Program-made: the position numbers and the translations under genes
Notes under the pieces: model-generated
What the model was told of the DNA's origin: nothing
Databases searched by the model: none
The model's input: only the letters and a program-made list of their open reading frames with translations
Shown: piece by piece, positions 24,502 to 36,649 of the stretch
Layout: each line of letters opens with the position of its first letter
Position numbering within the stretch: the first letter of the stretch is position 1
Assembly: GCA_026874595.1 (NCBI GenBank)
Contig: CM049319.1
Coordinates: 66,739,917 to 66,803,916, forward strand
Length of the DNA: 64,000 nucleotides
Direction: 5' to 3'
From: Sipunculus nudus
Taxonomy: Eukaryota; Annelida; Sipuncula; Golfingiida; Sipunculidae

Positions 24502-24765
24502 TGTTACGACCCATAATGTAATAACCGGCCCATAATGTAATAACGGCCCATATTGTAATAAAAACGACCCATAATGTAATAATCATACCCTGCCCATATT
24601 GTAATAAAACTGGCCCTTACTGTTATAACGGCCCATAATGTAATAAAAAACGGCCCATATTGTAATAACGGCCCACATTTAAAAAACAACCCATATTGTA
24701 ATAATCATATCCTACCCATATTGTAATAAAACGGGAAGTGGGAAAAACGGCCAATATTGTAATAA
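24502..24765 (+). repeat. Left subterminal array of the fold-back element
   Basis: About a dozen CCCATAATGTAATAA/CCCATATTGTAATAA units separated by short ACGG/AAACG spacers, diverging inward. Confidence 0.85.
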
Positions 24766-25236
24766 CATATGTTTAAGCTCAAGAATGAATCCCAAATCTA
24801 ACAGGCGATATTTCGTTTGAGAATACCTTCTCAAATGACAGCCATTTTGGTTCCACATTGGTATAAGAGATGCAGTCATAATTGAAATCCAGTGAAACAG
24901 TCAACATTTATGCTGTCCACGTATATTTAATCAAAATCTTCTAAACTGCATTTTTTACAATATTGGCATTTTTGCCCATTTCAGCTCTATCATGCTGATT
25001 TCAGTAAAGGTGAGGTAAAGTTATTACAATGTTAATCATCTGGTTTTTCATGGATTGTACAAGCAGTAGTAATAATTACTGGGAGGCACTCCCCATGGCT
25101 CAGATGGTGGCGTTCGGTAGTCTTTATAGGTCTGTATAGTTGTTCGTTGATCCTTTAGGTAGACAAAATACTGTCACCCTGCTCCATTAAAATGTCTTCT
25201 CTGTAGGATGGTTCCGAGGTTGAAGTAATAAGGTAT

Positions 25237-25622
25237 ATATATATATATATTTTTATATATTTTTTGTGGATGAAATCGCTTTTATAACTAATCTTAACCT
25301 GTTTGAACATCTGTATAAATCTATCTCGGTTTGGAATACGTGACAGGGCACACGCTTAGTGCCATTTATATAATATCTTGGTGTCAGGTAACTACCACAC
25401 CTGCGGGTCCTTGGTGTGTAAGCATCCCCACTACTGAGTCATAACATGGAGGAACTCGACAAATTATGCATTTGTTTGTGATACAAACGTGATATACGGC
25501 TGTGGGGCACAGCTTTCCAGTTATGCAGAGCGCTCACCCTGGATGGGGGCCGACCATGAAAAATCTCACCCCTCCTCGGCCAGGCCTTCCAGTACTCGCC
25601 ATCCATTCGGAATTTCACTTAA

Positions 25623-25683
<61 letters not shown>

Positions 25684-25994
25684 TGTGTGTGTAATTTCAC
25701 AATTTTCGTGATTGATTTTCATTTTTCATATTTCTTTTTATTAATAAGCAATGAGACTTTAATTTTAAACTGCAGTTTATTACTTTCAAATTCATTAGTT
25801 GAGGATGAGGATATTTATAAACAGCTGCAGAACTACAACCAGGCCGTGGTTGGGGTCGACCGTGAACACTCTTACGGCTCATCTTACGAGATCATATAAA
25901 ATATTCTATATGATACATTGAGCAAAATGCACTGAAATTTAAAAGTTCATTTATATTTTAAAATCTGTTATCTGTTAAAATTGACAAAATATTT

Positions 25995-26027
<33 letters not shown>

Positions 26028-26181
26028 CAAATATAAAAGTGTATTAGCTTTAATGGACCCAGTCGCTTAAATAAATCCTTATAATGCCGCCAGAAGAAAA
26101 ATTAAGGTGTTTTCAGCAAACCAAAATTTATTAAATACGTGTTTTTGTTGGGTTTTATTCAGAAGCCAAAATACTACAGCC

Positions 26182-26239
<58 letters not shown>
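25237..26239. repeat. Four (TA)n microsatellites inside the fold-back element
   Basis: Tracts at about 25237-25256, 25627-25681, 26007-26030 and 26183-26239. The interior also has a GT-rich tail after the second tract. Open frames through these tracts are artefacts. Confidence 0.95.
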
Positions 26240-26242
<3 letters not shown>

Positions 26243-26459
26243 TTATCTTGTTTAAATACTTTATCATCCTATTTAAACACTGATTCAACAAAAGGATAGG
26301 CATAAATCATGGCCATATTTCGCTCAAATTAGCTTGGTCACCGTTTTAAACAGATAGTCATTATGTAATCCAGTGGTTTTTCATACTTGTATGTTCACTT
26401 ACACATTCGTGTCACGAGAAGTCCATATTTAAATTAATTAAGTTAATTTGCATGGAATT

Positions 26460-26681
26460 TGAATTTTAAAATTATTGGCCGTTTTACCCACCTGCGAGTT
26501 TATTACAATATGAGCCGTTTTACCCACTTGCGATTATATTACAATATGGGCAGGGTCTGGTTATTACAATATGGGCCGCTTTTTATTACATTTTGGGCCA
26601 TTATTACATTATGGGTCGTTTTTATTACAATATGGGCCGTTATTACATTATGGCCCGGTTATTACATTATGGGTCGTAACA
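26460..26681 (-). repeat. Right subterminal array of the fold-back element
   Basis: TTATTACAATATGGG/TTATTACATTATGGG units, the inverse of the left array. The outer 80 bp match best; inner units carry ACCCACTTGCGA-type spacers that also appear (AAGTGGG) in the left arm. Confidence 0.85.
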
Positions 26682-27944
26682 GGGGGTCATAGTGAAGGTT
26701 AACTGTGTTTCTTTAGATTCAATCCTGAAACAAGATGTGTGTGTGTGTTGCCCCCCCCCCCCTGAATCACGCTTTCATGTGTTGTACTACAATAGCACTC
26801 TTTCAATACCGCAGGTTCACCTTTTCATATTCAAAATTAATACTGGGGAAAAAGTGGTCTCCCCGACAGTAAAGAAACAGCCGTATGTCCCAATTGATTT
26901 AAAAATTCATCATGCTGTTTTAGATTACCTCATAACGTTTAACGGATTATTTCTTGGATGTTACCCCATCCCTCCAAAATTTTCTATCAAAAACCAACGA
27001 AACAAGGGAAGTATAAAACATAGGGCTCCCTATAACAGAGCTAGAAATCTAGTCTTCCTTTTTAATGCTGTGGCCCAATGTAACAATCACAAAACAAATT
27101 TCCTTTCGGTATGAAATTTAAACCGAAGCGAAATTTTCTTGAAAAGGAATATACGGTCAAATCATTTATAATTATATTCAATTGAAGGACAGGACCATAA
27201 AGGGGCATGGACTGAACATATTTATTAAGAAAGGATAACAATTGTAATTAATTACATTTGGCTCATAAGTGACCTCTCTGGTGATCGAAAACAGGAAGAG
27301 ACATATTTCTATGCCTTGTGTTTCAACTATGTTTTTAGGGTTTATACAAAAGATATATTTTAAAGTACGAGATAAGCTATAAACAATGACATCACTGATG
27401 TAATTAATGAGCAGTAAACTTTCCGTACGTTTTGCCTGGTTTTTTTGTATATTAAGACGATCATAGTTTCGTTGGTTAAGGCCGTTCATGTTGTAAGGTT
27501 TCCTGTACAAAATACATAATTCAATCAGCTAAATGCAATGTTTATTTGTTATTTATAACGTATAACATTTCTTTTCACTGACATGACATTCAATTTTTTT
27601 TCAAAGATACTGTTAAGAACGCGAATTAGTGCTTTGTTATTAATGAGGCGGAGACTTCAATTTTCAAGAGCAACTTAGCTATAAGCATAGAGACATTCAG
27701 GTAAACAATCAATAGAGCATTGTATTGTGACAGAAAGTATAAAAAAACCTTCATCAAACAGTCATAATTTATTTTAAAAAAATCAATACTTTTCAGGGTC
27801 CGCTTTTAGGGAGCATGTGCCGTGCGTCTCCTGTTACGAACTATAGAATAATAATAAGCGAATTTGCGTCTGACACCATTTATATCCGTATTTCAGCAGG
27901 CGATATATGTGTATAAAATCTACTTGTCCTATCACCCTTTTCAC

Positions 27945-28140
27945 TGTAAGAAAAAGGATTCTTGTGGGTCCTTCTTAGAACCCACATGGTTCTGTCAAAA
28001 ATCACGGTTCCAGAAAGAACCATTTTCTCGGTGAAAATGTTCCATCTGGCACTATGGGGATCTTGTCCTTATCATTATTTATTTTAAGGTTCGAGATGGA
28101 ACCCGTGTTGCGAATGGAGTTAATTTTTCTTCAAGGATAG
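27945..28140. mobile_element. Possible MITE with repeated GGTTC/GAACC words
   Basis: CACTGTAAGAAAAAGGATTC is followed by alternating GAACC/GGTTC words (TTAGAACCCACATGGTTC, GGTTCCAGAAAGAACC, AAGGTTCGAGATGGAACC). This looks like a nest of short inverted repeats, as in some small DNA transposons whose ends read CACTGTAA. The right end is not clear. Confidence 0.3.
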
Positions 28141-29289
28141 GGGATGAAACTCAAGCGTGTGCTGGTAGTAAAAAGTGAGACAACCTTTTTATTTACCTTA
28201 TATTGTCTGTGTGACACTTTTCAAATATGTTACAATTCAGTATAAGTTTTTTTTTAAAAAGGTATCTTTCCAGTATAGGTTAATTAACTCTAAAGCAAGT
28301 TTGGGTAAATAATATTTCAAGTTATCTTAGAAATGGAACAAAAGTATAATTATTAATATGTCTCATCTCAGAATATAAATTTTATTTTCTGATTTTTTTC
28401 TATATATTCTGATTAGGAAGCGCATGCCTACTTTATTTGAATTTTAAGGTCAACGGTTCAATGAATGGATATTTTGGTATAATCAGGTATTAATATTAGA
28501 AGAGGAAATAACAGAGGTAAGCCCTTTGTTTATATATGGGTCAGGGGGAGAGCCCCCCCCCCCCTTTTTCTCTATAGTCCTTCATCCGCCCATGTGTTTG
28601 GCCTTTCTATCAATTTGGAAAATGTTTTGCAACGATTAATGCAAAGTGACTCACTGATTGATCGAAACCGAAAACCGCGTTAAATAAATCATTATGGAAA
28701 GCATTAATCCCGGCAAAATTAAAAGTCATTTTCATCGACCAGTTTCATTAAAGTTATCACATAAACGAAGGGTATACATATTTAAGTTAAATAAACAAGA
28801 ACAATTCCAGAAAATTTAATTGGGAAAATACCGTGTGGACCCTTTTAGCACCTATACTAAATATATCTATCATTATTTACTTTAACATGTTTGACTACAG
28901 TTAAGAGCCCTATGGTCTACTTTCAACAGTTTTGACCATTAGTGTTACAGATGGGCCCCATGAACCGAGGTCATTTACGCAGTGAATTACAAATATCCAA
29001 AAATGGCGATTATGTCAAATTGGCTATAATCCGTACGGAGTAGATGCACTAACTTAAGTTTGATGAAGGCTACACTAAAGGCTAAACAATATGAATTTAT
29101 GTACTCTGTGAGCGCAGCTGGTCGCTTCCAGCCTTGCATGTGATCCGAATTATATATTATATTGTTCCAAGAGGTTCTTAACATCAGGGGAAACCTTGAT
29201 ATTGAATTATCCTTTTACCAGTAAGGAAAGGTCAGCATGTTTTGGAGAAATGTCTGAAATCAGATAAAAGTGAAGGAAGTTGATTTATC

Positions 29290-29450
29290 AGAAATGGAAA
29301 GAATCCGCACGAATATATAAAGCCTTTCCCCGCGGCCTCTGACATAATAGTCAAATCAGATCTCCCTATTGGCCCAATTAGAATACGAGTTGATGACTGG
29401 CCACGCTATCATTGTGATAAAGCACATGGTATTGTGTTCGTTAAAAAGTA
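29290..29450. promoter_or_regulatory. Candidate noncoding regulatory block
   Basis: Complex sequence with GGCCCAATTAGAATACGAG, CATTGTGATAAAGCACATGG (SOX- and GATA-like words) and few simple repeats. Unique in the window. Function not established. Confidence 0.15.
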
Positions 29451-29725
29451 TTCACAGTAAATACTGCCCAAAGTTGTGGAAGATCCAAACTAGAAGCATA
29501 TCAAATTGTTCAAACTTTAAAAAAGGTTGAGATTAAGTTTAATAATTCAATTAGGGAAGCAAAGGGAAAGACAAGGCCTATTTTATCGAATTCCGGTATC
29601 TCGTCTGATTGGAAAATTAAACTGTTTTATTTCCTTAACTACAAATTTTAAGGAATGCAAGCCTCCGTCATGTTGGGGGGGGGGGGGGTCCCTCAAGTGG
29701 AATATTCCAAAAACCGTGATTGTAT

Positions 29726-29997
29726 TTTACTTATTCGGCTCAGATTTCAAGGTTCATTCGTGCACATAAGTAAATGTACACTTGTGAAACGGCAAAATAT
29801 AATAAGTTTTGCTTTGGTATATTCCCGAAATCATGGAAACTTTAAAAAGATTTCGTACATGATTGCGTGATTTATGCTGTGAACAAACATGCACAGACAC
29901 ACAAACGAAAGGCAAACACACGAACGAAAGGCAAACACACAAACGAAAGGCAAACACACGAACGGGGATTAACGCATATCATCCTGCCGAAGGCAAT
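29726..29997 (+). mobile_element. CA-tailed retroposon family, copy 4
   Basis: 5' module TTACTTATTCGGCTC, AAGGTTCATTCGTGCAC, then ATTGCGTGATTTATGCTGTG. The tail is a roughly 20-bp tandem, AAAGGCAAACACACGAACG, about three times, and the end is CATCCTGCCGAAGGCAATTA. The tail tandem explains the lysine- and threonine-rich frame over it. Confidence 0.7.
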
Positions 29998-32578
29998 TAT
30001 ATAATTTTTGAGAAAATATTGGCTGAAGTAACTGTTAATTTTCGAGTATGAGGTCTATATTATACAAAAATGGATGTACGACATTATGAAGGGTCCCTGA
30101 ATTTATCTTTCAATATTGATAATCTAAAATGACATGAGGAAATTGCAATAAATCCTCAAGACAAAATTTAAATCATGTGAATTAACTTTATGCCTTAAAG
30201 GTTACGTCTTTTCAATTTTTTCATAGTAATTTGTAACCAGATACACCAGAATAAAATTACCATTGGTATAAAGAACCTAAAATACAGTTAATGTCAGAAT
30301 TATTGAAAAGCGCACATGCACTTGTCCTTTGCAAGAATCGCTGTCAATTAAAAGAACACGATTTGACCCCAGAAGGAAATAATTATGTTTTAACCTGCGT
30401 GGGTCTTTTTCATTTTTTCAGCAACTTTACTAGAAAGATATGGCTGGATTTTGTGGACGCCTTTAGGAAAATCCCCAAGGGATTAAAAATATGATTTCTT
30501 GCTGTCAAAGGGCGATATACTCTAGAAATATACTAGTATTAGAATAAACATCAACTGCAATTTACCGAACTGGGTATTTTTTCCCAACACCTGCAATGAG
30601 CACAGATATGACTTAGGTCATTAGATCTTTATATTAGATCTTCTTTATATTGGAAGACATAGTTGAATTGTAATGCAACTACCGTGACATATATTTTACT
30701 TGGCCTTGATGAAAAAAAAAATAATTTCCTTTTGTTCATTCCAAGCAAACCAAATCCTAATCAAGATGCTCTTAATATTCAGCTCAGCTCTCTTGACACA
30801 AATTGCTTGCGGAGGTACATGCGGTCTCTCGGTGCTTTCTATTTTATAAGGGCTTATTAGTTCTTCACCGTCTTTAATCGAAGTTGCAAGATTTTACATT
30901 TGTTGCTAGCGCTATCATTTCATTTATTTTTTTAATCAATAAAATATGACATCATCTGTTACAATAACCGGTGCCTTTACCTTATTTAAAAAGTCGTCGC
31001 TTTGTGAAATTTAGCGAAAATAAATAAATGAGGAATTCAAAAAGCAATATCCAAATTTAAAACCGTCGGCATCCCGTTTAAATAAGGACCACTGAATATT
31101 ACATATACGTTGAACAGGTGCCGGAATACCGCGTCATGAATTTATTCATAGTTACCTGACATTTTTTTTCAGATGAAACATTTGTAAAGACTCCTAAAAA
31201 TTAATTTTTACTGTGCAAAAAACATCTTCCGATAACTTTAATGTATAAGTATGGAACAAAATATTCTTATAAACTGAACGGCAGACTTTTTCCATTGATT
31301 AAAAAAATCGCATACTGTAACCCTAGGGAAAAAGTGTTAATAAACCATTATCATTAAACAAAAAAAAAACACAGTTATCAGAGATAATAGCAAACTTCAG
31401 TGGTTACTCGTTTGATATTACGTACCTTATTAAAAATTCACCATAAATCGCTCTTTGCAAGGGACTGTCATGTCAAAATGTCATTTCGGGGGGACCAATG
31501 CAGGTGGGCATGGAATGGCAGTACCTGAAATGGACAAAGTTAAGGAAACCATCTTTTATATTTCAGTATCACAGCTGGTCTCATACCTCTGGCGTTGATT
31601 TCACGACCTATGTGTCTCGATGCCCTGTCAGTTTGAATAATTTGAAGGCTATAAATCACAAGTTTTTTTTTAATCTATATGCAGAAACCGGGGGACCTTG
31701 CGATGCAGTCATAGTAAATATTTTATGTTAAGGAAGACATTACTGAAGGCAGTTATCCTCGAAAGTACCTCAAATATCTACTTTTGAAGCATATATTATA
31801 TACAAGCATGTGGTTTCTTCTAAAGTGGGGATGTCATTTGAAATTTGACGTTAGTTTCATAAATTAGCAGATTAATTACATAAAGTATGCTGCAATGCAG
31901 TTATGCGAGCTGGGACGACCTGCATAAAACCAAATCAATAAATTACAAAATTTTAATATTGCTTTAAATCATCCTCTGAGAAAACAGTAAATATTTGAAA
32001 CATCTCGACCTAAATTAATTAAGATCAAGGGTAACATGCTCAAATTAATGCATCTAAAAGCTGTTGATTGGTTGTTTAGTGGCATAAATATTCAAAAACT
32101 ATAACAATCAAAAATTGATATTTTTTTAACCACAAATGCTTTAATCCCTATTTGTGGGTGTGATTTTATGGGGGAAACTGTACACTAAATGAATTTATGG
32201 GCGTGCCATCTTAAGGAGATAGGGTCTATCATTAAAGAGGTTCCCTACGCACACATTTGTCATTCGTTATATCACTTCCTTTCCATTTCCCCTAAAATCA
32301 GGATTCCCCTGACTGTGTTTTTAACAAACTAAATATAATTCCAGAGTTGATCATCGCAGTGTTGTATTTTAATTACATACAAACCCCTGGTTCGCAGTGC
32401 CATGTTGCCAGGCTGCACTAACAATCAAATCCACCTGCCAAGAATACGTTTCCCCTTCTTGGGCATGTGTTGGCTATTTTTGAACTGAAATGTCCATGTC
32501 CTCTCAGTAGTTCGCCGGAAGTAAGTTCAGGAGAGCTCATACCGCAACCCCGACGTCGTCGTCCGCGGACAGCTCCGG
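29998..32578. other. Unassigned AT-rich noncoding DNA
   Basis: No gene or repeat recognised. 31960-32130 is rich in homeodomain- and octamer-like words (AATTAATTAAG, CAAATTAATGCATC, GTTGATTGGTTG) and may be regulatory. Confidence 0.42.
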
Positions 32579-33110
32579 TTAAAGGTGCCCATTCACATAC
32601 CTTTTGAAATAGAATTTATGTGATTTCTGGCTTCGCCTGTGTATTTATTAATGATCTAAGGGTAATTTTGGTTGTGAAAAGTTCTTACAATGCCTTCGTG
32701 AAGGATGTACTAACTTGTTAATCAACAAAAATTTTGTTAACACAGAAATGATGACAAAAGGGAAAAACATCTAACCTCAGGTGGTATGTTGCACATATCC
32801 GAGGGTAGAAAAATGACTTGTTGCAAAAAGCCATTTGCAGAGCTCTGACTTATCCAACTTGCCCGTCAGGTCCCCTTGTTGGATTTGTTTCGAATATTTT
32901 AGCGGGCCCCGACATATAATAAACAGTTGATATAAACAAAACAAGCAGCCTGTTTTGGGACCCTTGAAAGTTATTGTTAACTCTGTATAACACAGCAACC
33001 GCTTACCCTATTTCTTTCATATTTCGTATATACGCATTGTATGAGGGGTTAGAAATCTCTCCGATTTTTTATGGGTTAAAAGATCAGAAGTCAAGGGCAC
33101 AGGCCAAAGT
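32579..33110 (-). mobile_element. TTAA-ended dispersed repeat, copy 1
   Basis: Begins TTAAAGGTGCCCATTCAC on the plus strand. Over roughly 400 bp it matches, in reverse complement, the sequence at 55835-56272: TTGTTTATATCAAC, GGGCCCGCTAAAATATT, CAACAAGGGG, GATAAGTCAGAGCT, GCAAATGGC. Terminal TTAAAGG-type ends suggest a non-autonomous DNA transposon with a TTAA target. Both copies hold a short open frame sharing an IQQG(D/H)L word in the same frame. Confidence 0.6.
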
Positions 33111-33579
33111 TGTTCATGAAGAAGTCAGGTTAAAGTATTTTTTTGTTAGGCTCATTGTTCCATTTCTAATGAAGATTAGATTAACAATTAATTCAACACT
33201 GATGATCTATGACAACCCAGGCTTATGAAATGTCGATTTATAAATTCCATACTTTAATATCGAGGATTTAAATTAGCACTAAATGTAAACAACTCATTAA
33301 CGCTGCAATTTCTGAAGACATTATTCAGAAATTTGTATTAGGAGCAATAATTGGATGTGGGACAAAAGTTTCAAGATATATTAAATTGTTTTATACACTT
33401 TCAATTATCATTAAAAACATAGCTCATTTGGCTTCTAGTCCCCGTGCCATTGAAGATGTTTCAGTATTTCATGTATACCCTGCATTTTCTTTTGTCTTGA
33501 TTTATATGGTTGAGTTTACTCAAAATTAATAAATATATCAAGTTTCTTTTAGATGCAATCTCTTTTTTTTCATAATACC

Positions 33580-33740
33580 CCGTACCAGCGAGCTTTATTG
33601 TCCTCAGACTACCTGTTAATAACGAGATGCTATTTAAACGAGACTAAATATAGTACCAGAGCAGCGTCGTTAAGCTGTCAATCAAATGCTACCTTTCCGT
33701 TTAAATAAATAGTTTGACTTCCTCTATCATTTCGGAGAAA
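33580..33740. promoter_or_regulatory. Candidate regulatory block with a perfect PBX-MEIS site
   Basis: The plus strand CTGTCAATCA (about 33686-33697) is the exact complement of the PBX-MEIS/PREP composite site TGATTGACAG. It is embedded in complex sequence with GAGCTTTATTGTCC and TTTAAATAAATAG. No repeat copy. Enhancer function is inference. Confidence 0.25.
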
Positions 33741-34639
33741 ACAATGATTAAGACAAGTTAAGAGAGTATGTATAATATGTATGTGTGATATCTTTAATTT
33801 TAGCTCTCAAATTTAGACCACTTTCAATGGCTCGCTCAGCATTCATTATTATTATTAAGATAGACTCCATTTTAAATAGCTTAAATTGAGGTAAACCGTT
33901 CAAGTGAAAAGATGTTCAACCGTTTTACATTGAATCTTTATAACCGTCAATAGCTATATGGTTGTTCATTCAGTCCTTCAGATAGCAAATAGATACAACA
34001 TTTTAGATCGACTTGTGTGGCCTTGAGAGTCGGGAGGTCGTGCGCCTTTGGGGGGCTCCTCGGTGGTGTGACTCAGCAACAGAGCGGATTACAAACCCGA
34101 AAGTGCAGTTCTCAACAAGCATTTTTAATACCAGGATATTAAATGGGAGGAAGCTCGAAGCAAGTGATATCCCCCTGGCGGAGTCAAAGTCCGGAATGGA
34201 ATCCTGCGGATGAACAGTAATAATTAAGCAGCATTAAAAATGCAGGCGTTTGCCGCCATAAAGAACAATTTACATCAAATGTTAAAATAAACACTTATTT
34301 CAAATAACTGTGCTGTATGATGCACCATTTACATATCCAACATATGTTAGTCTGTCTGTCAGGTTTACTTTGCTCGTATATATATACATCCATCAATATC
34401 TAAGAGCAGACATTCTTTGATTTTGAGTCTGATATGTCTGATCACTCAATGAATATTCATTATGTCCGGGATCGGGTTCTGAACTCCTGTCACTCTAAGT
34501 TAATCCTTAGATCAGCGTCACACAGAACAGAGGTCATTGCAATAAAATAAGCAATACTACACACTCGGCTACACAGAGACCACGTGCACTAATTTACCAT
34601 ATTTTTTCTCCTTGCGGTGCATGGGGAGGCTTTTGGTGT
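33741..34639. other. Unassigned noncoding DNA
   Basis: Contains a small GC-richer patch at 34010-34210 without recognisable coding. Nothing else identified. Confidence 0.42.
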
Positions 34640-34680
34640 AAACAGTAGTTTACTGAATCATCAATAAGGACCGGAAAACA

Positions 34681-34691
34681 GGGCATAGCCC
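34681..34691 (-). other. Predicted 3'-terminal hairpin of the LINE
   Basis: GGGCTATGCCC (4-bp stem, TAT loop) followed by TGTTTTCCGGTCCTTATT lies about 40 bp from the inferred 3' end. A short conserved 3' hairpin is expected to be the reverse-transcriptase recognition site in CR1-like elements. That role is inferred. Confidence 0.45.
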
Positions 34692-34959
34692 TATATTAAT
34701 TCCTCTCCTAAGATACAAGATATATATTAACATATTTCAAAAGATAATGGTACAATGCAATCAAATACAATACAGTGACAAAGAAATCCCTACTATTAAT
34801 GTTTTTAAGGTCCTTGTGTTCTCAGTATTCATTAATAATTAAATAAAAATTATGAATAGGTGCTATAATAATATATCAAGAAATTACAATTTGTGTGGAA
34901 CACAAAAGAAAATGAACCGCAATAAGCGTTTGTGCTATGTTTACAATTGGCCTTGCAAT

Positions 34960-36430
34960 AAAATCATCATCAGGCTCCATACATTAATATTTATATAATT
35001 GTTCTCTTAGAATCGACCACTCTCTTCAATAAAACCCTGTCAAAAAATCCTGTCAAATTTATACATATAGCTTCTCAAAACATCTAACCTTTTATTTGCC
35101 TTATTACATATAAAGTCTGTGTGATATCTCCAACCACATTTACCATTTAAAATCAAACCTAGATGTTTGTGCATCTCAAATCCTTGCACTTCATGGTCAC
35201 CAATATGAATAGCTTCATGGGTCGCTTTTTTAGGGTGAATGTTAATTTTTCTGTTGTTTGTGCATTAAAAGTTACATACCACATATTCTCCCAACTTTGT
35301 ATTCTTTCAAGATCGACATTTAGACATCGAGACATATGTTCTTTATCATTTCCTGCAATGAAGAGCGATACATCAACAGCAAATAACCTGATGTTTGTTT
35401 CGACCTGTGTGGCCAGGTCATTTATATATACTAAAAAAAGGAGCGGTCACAATATAGACCCTTGGGGAACACCTTCTGGAATATATTTGTAACTTGATGA
35501 ACTGTCATTTAGCACTACTCGTTGTTTTCTGTTGGTTAAGTAGCTCCTGAACCATCGAAGCAGTTTCCAATTTATACCTATACATTCTAATTTATATAAT
35601 AACCCCTCATGCAACACCCTGTCAAAAGCCTTGGATGAGTCTAGAGCAACAAAATTTACGATTTTCCCCTGATCTAAAGAATCATTAACTATATTATACA
35701 ATTCACATAACTTGTTTACACAAGACTCATTTGGATTATAGGCTGACTGTACTCTTACAATGAGTTTGTTTGTAGCCAAGAAGTTAAAGACGTGTTTAAA
35801 CACACATCGTTCAAATAACTTTCCCACACAACTGAGCAACGAAATGAACTGGTATAACATTCGCTTCTTTCCATTTCTCTGGAAAACTTTCAGTTTCGAG
35901 AGAGTAGTTAAATATTTGACAGAGAGACCATGTTATTAAGGATTCACTTAGTTTCAACATTTTGTGACTGATTTCATCTGGGCCACTGGCCTTATTAGGA
36001 TCCAAAATAGATATTGAACCTTTTACCTCAGTTTCTTTATAACTATTCTATTTAATGTAGATCCGTTTGTCTGTGATGTGTTCGGAAGGGCAGCGTTCGT
36101 AGTGTTTAAAATGGATTCTCTAACAAAATAGTTATTAAAGACTGTTGCCTTATCTGTATCGTTTACAACTAGCCCTCCGGCAGATTTGATGGCCGGATAT
36201 ACCTGAGAATTGTCCATTCCTTTAAAGTGATCACTTACCCATTTCCATCACAGTTTCTGCGGTATCTTTTCTAGGCCGTTAATTTTATTTATTTTTTCAT
36301 TGAAAAATTTGGACTTTGCTGCCCTTATTTTATCAATAACAAGATTTCTAAACTGTCTAAACTTTGTCCAGTTCTCTTGGTTATTTTTCTTTTTTGCACG
36401 ATTATGTATTAGATTTCGTTTTCTAATCAA
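34960..36430 (-). pseudogene. LINE ORF2, reverse transcriptase part (broken)
   Basis: The N-terminal region (36430-36023, LIRKRNLIHNRAKKKN and NDTDKATVFNNYF) leads into DPNKASGPDEI near 36005, the usual start of the RT domain. A small deletion follows after EANVIPVH, where the K(G)D..NYRPI stretch should be. Then come SLLSCVGKLFERC, motif A ALDSSKAFDRVLH (about 35640-35605), PEGVPQGSIL (35470) and motif C, which reads FAVD instead of FADD (about 35375). C-terminal pieces such as ILMYGA run to about 34960. At least four frame changes or stops are visible. This encoded the polymerase for target-primed reverse transcription. Confidence 0.87.
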
Positions 36431-36649
36431 CCTTCTTAAACTGTCATTGAACTAGGGTGGATCCATAGGCCGTACCTGTATTCTTTTACTGGGCACCGCC
36501 ATCTTTATTGCTTTCTTAAAAGTCTCAGTCCTCAATTTTACAGCAAGATTTATATTTTCTTTCAATAAGCCTTTATTTATTTCCTCTAATTTTGAAAGTT
36601 CTGTACCGAGAGAAATACGATCTGTTTAATCGTAACACCATATTAATCT

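Larger units (their letters stand above)
24502..26681. mobile_element. 2.18-kb fold-back element with TGTTACG ends
   Basis: The left end TGTTACGACCCATAATG and the right end, whose reverse complement is identical for about 80 bp apart from one or two changes, form long terminal inverted repeats. A G5 run flanks each side (24497-24501 and 26682-26686), compatible with a 4- or 5-bp duplication. Both arms (about 24502-24765 and 26460-26681) are built from many copies of CCCATAWTGTAATAA. The interior is AT-rich, with four (TA)n tracts and no transposase. TGT-N-R ends, long inverted repeats and a short duplication recall non-autonomous Ginger-type elements (gypsy-integrase-like DNA transposons). 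That classification is inference. Confidence 0.8.
26687..29725. other. Unassigned noncoding DNA
   Basis: No gene recognised. A 140-residue plus-strand frame at 26692-27114 has no known domain and includes a poly-C-encoded proline run. A possible MITE at 27945 is listed separately. 28546-28565 is a C run. Confidence 0.42.

Noticed and set aside
26692-27114. 140-residue plus-strand open frame as a possible gene.
   Set aside because: No recognisable domain, a poly-C-encoded proline run, and AT-rich background composition; a chance frame beside the fold-back element is more likely.
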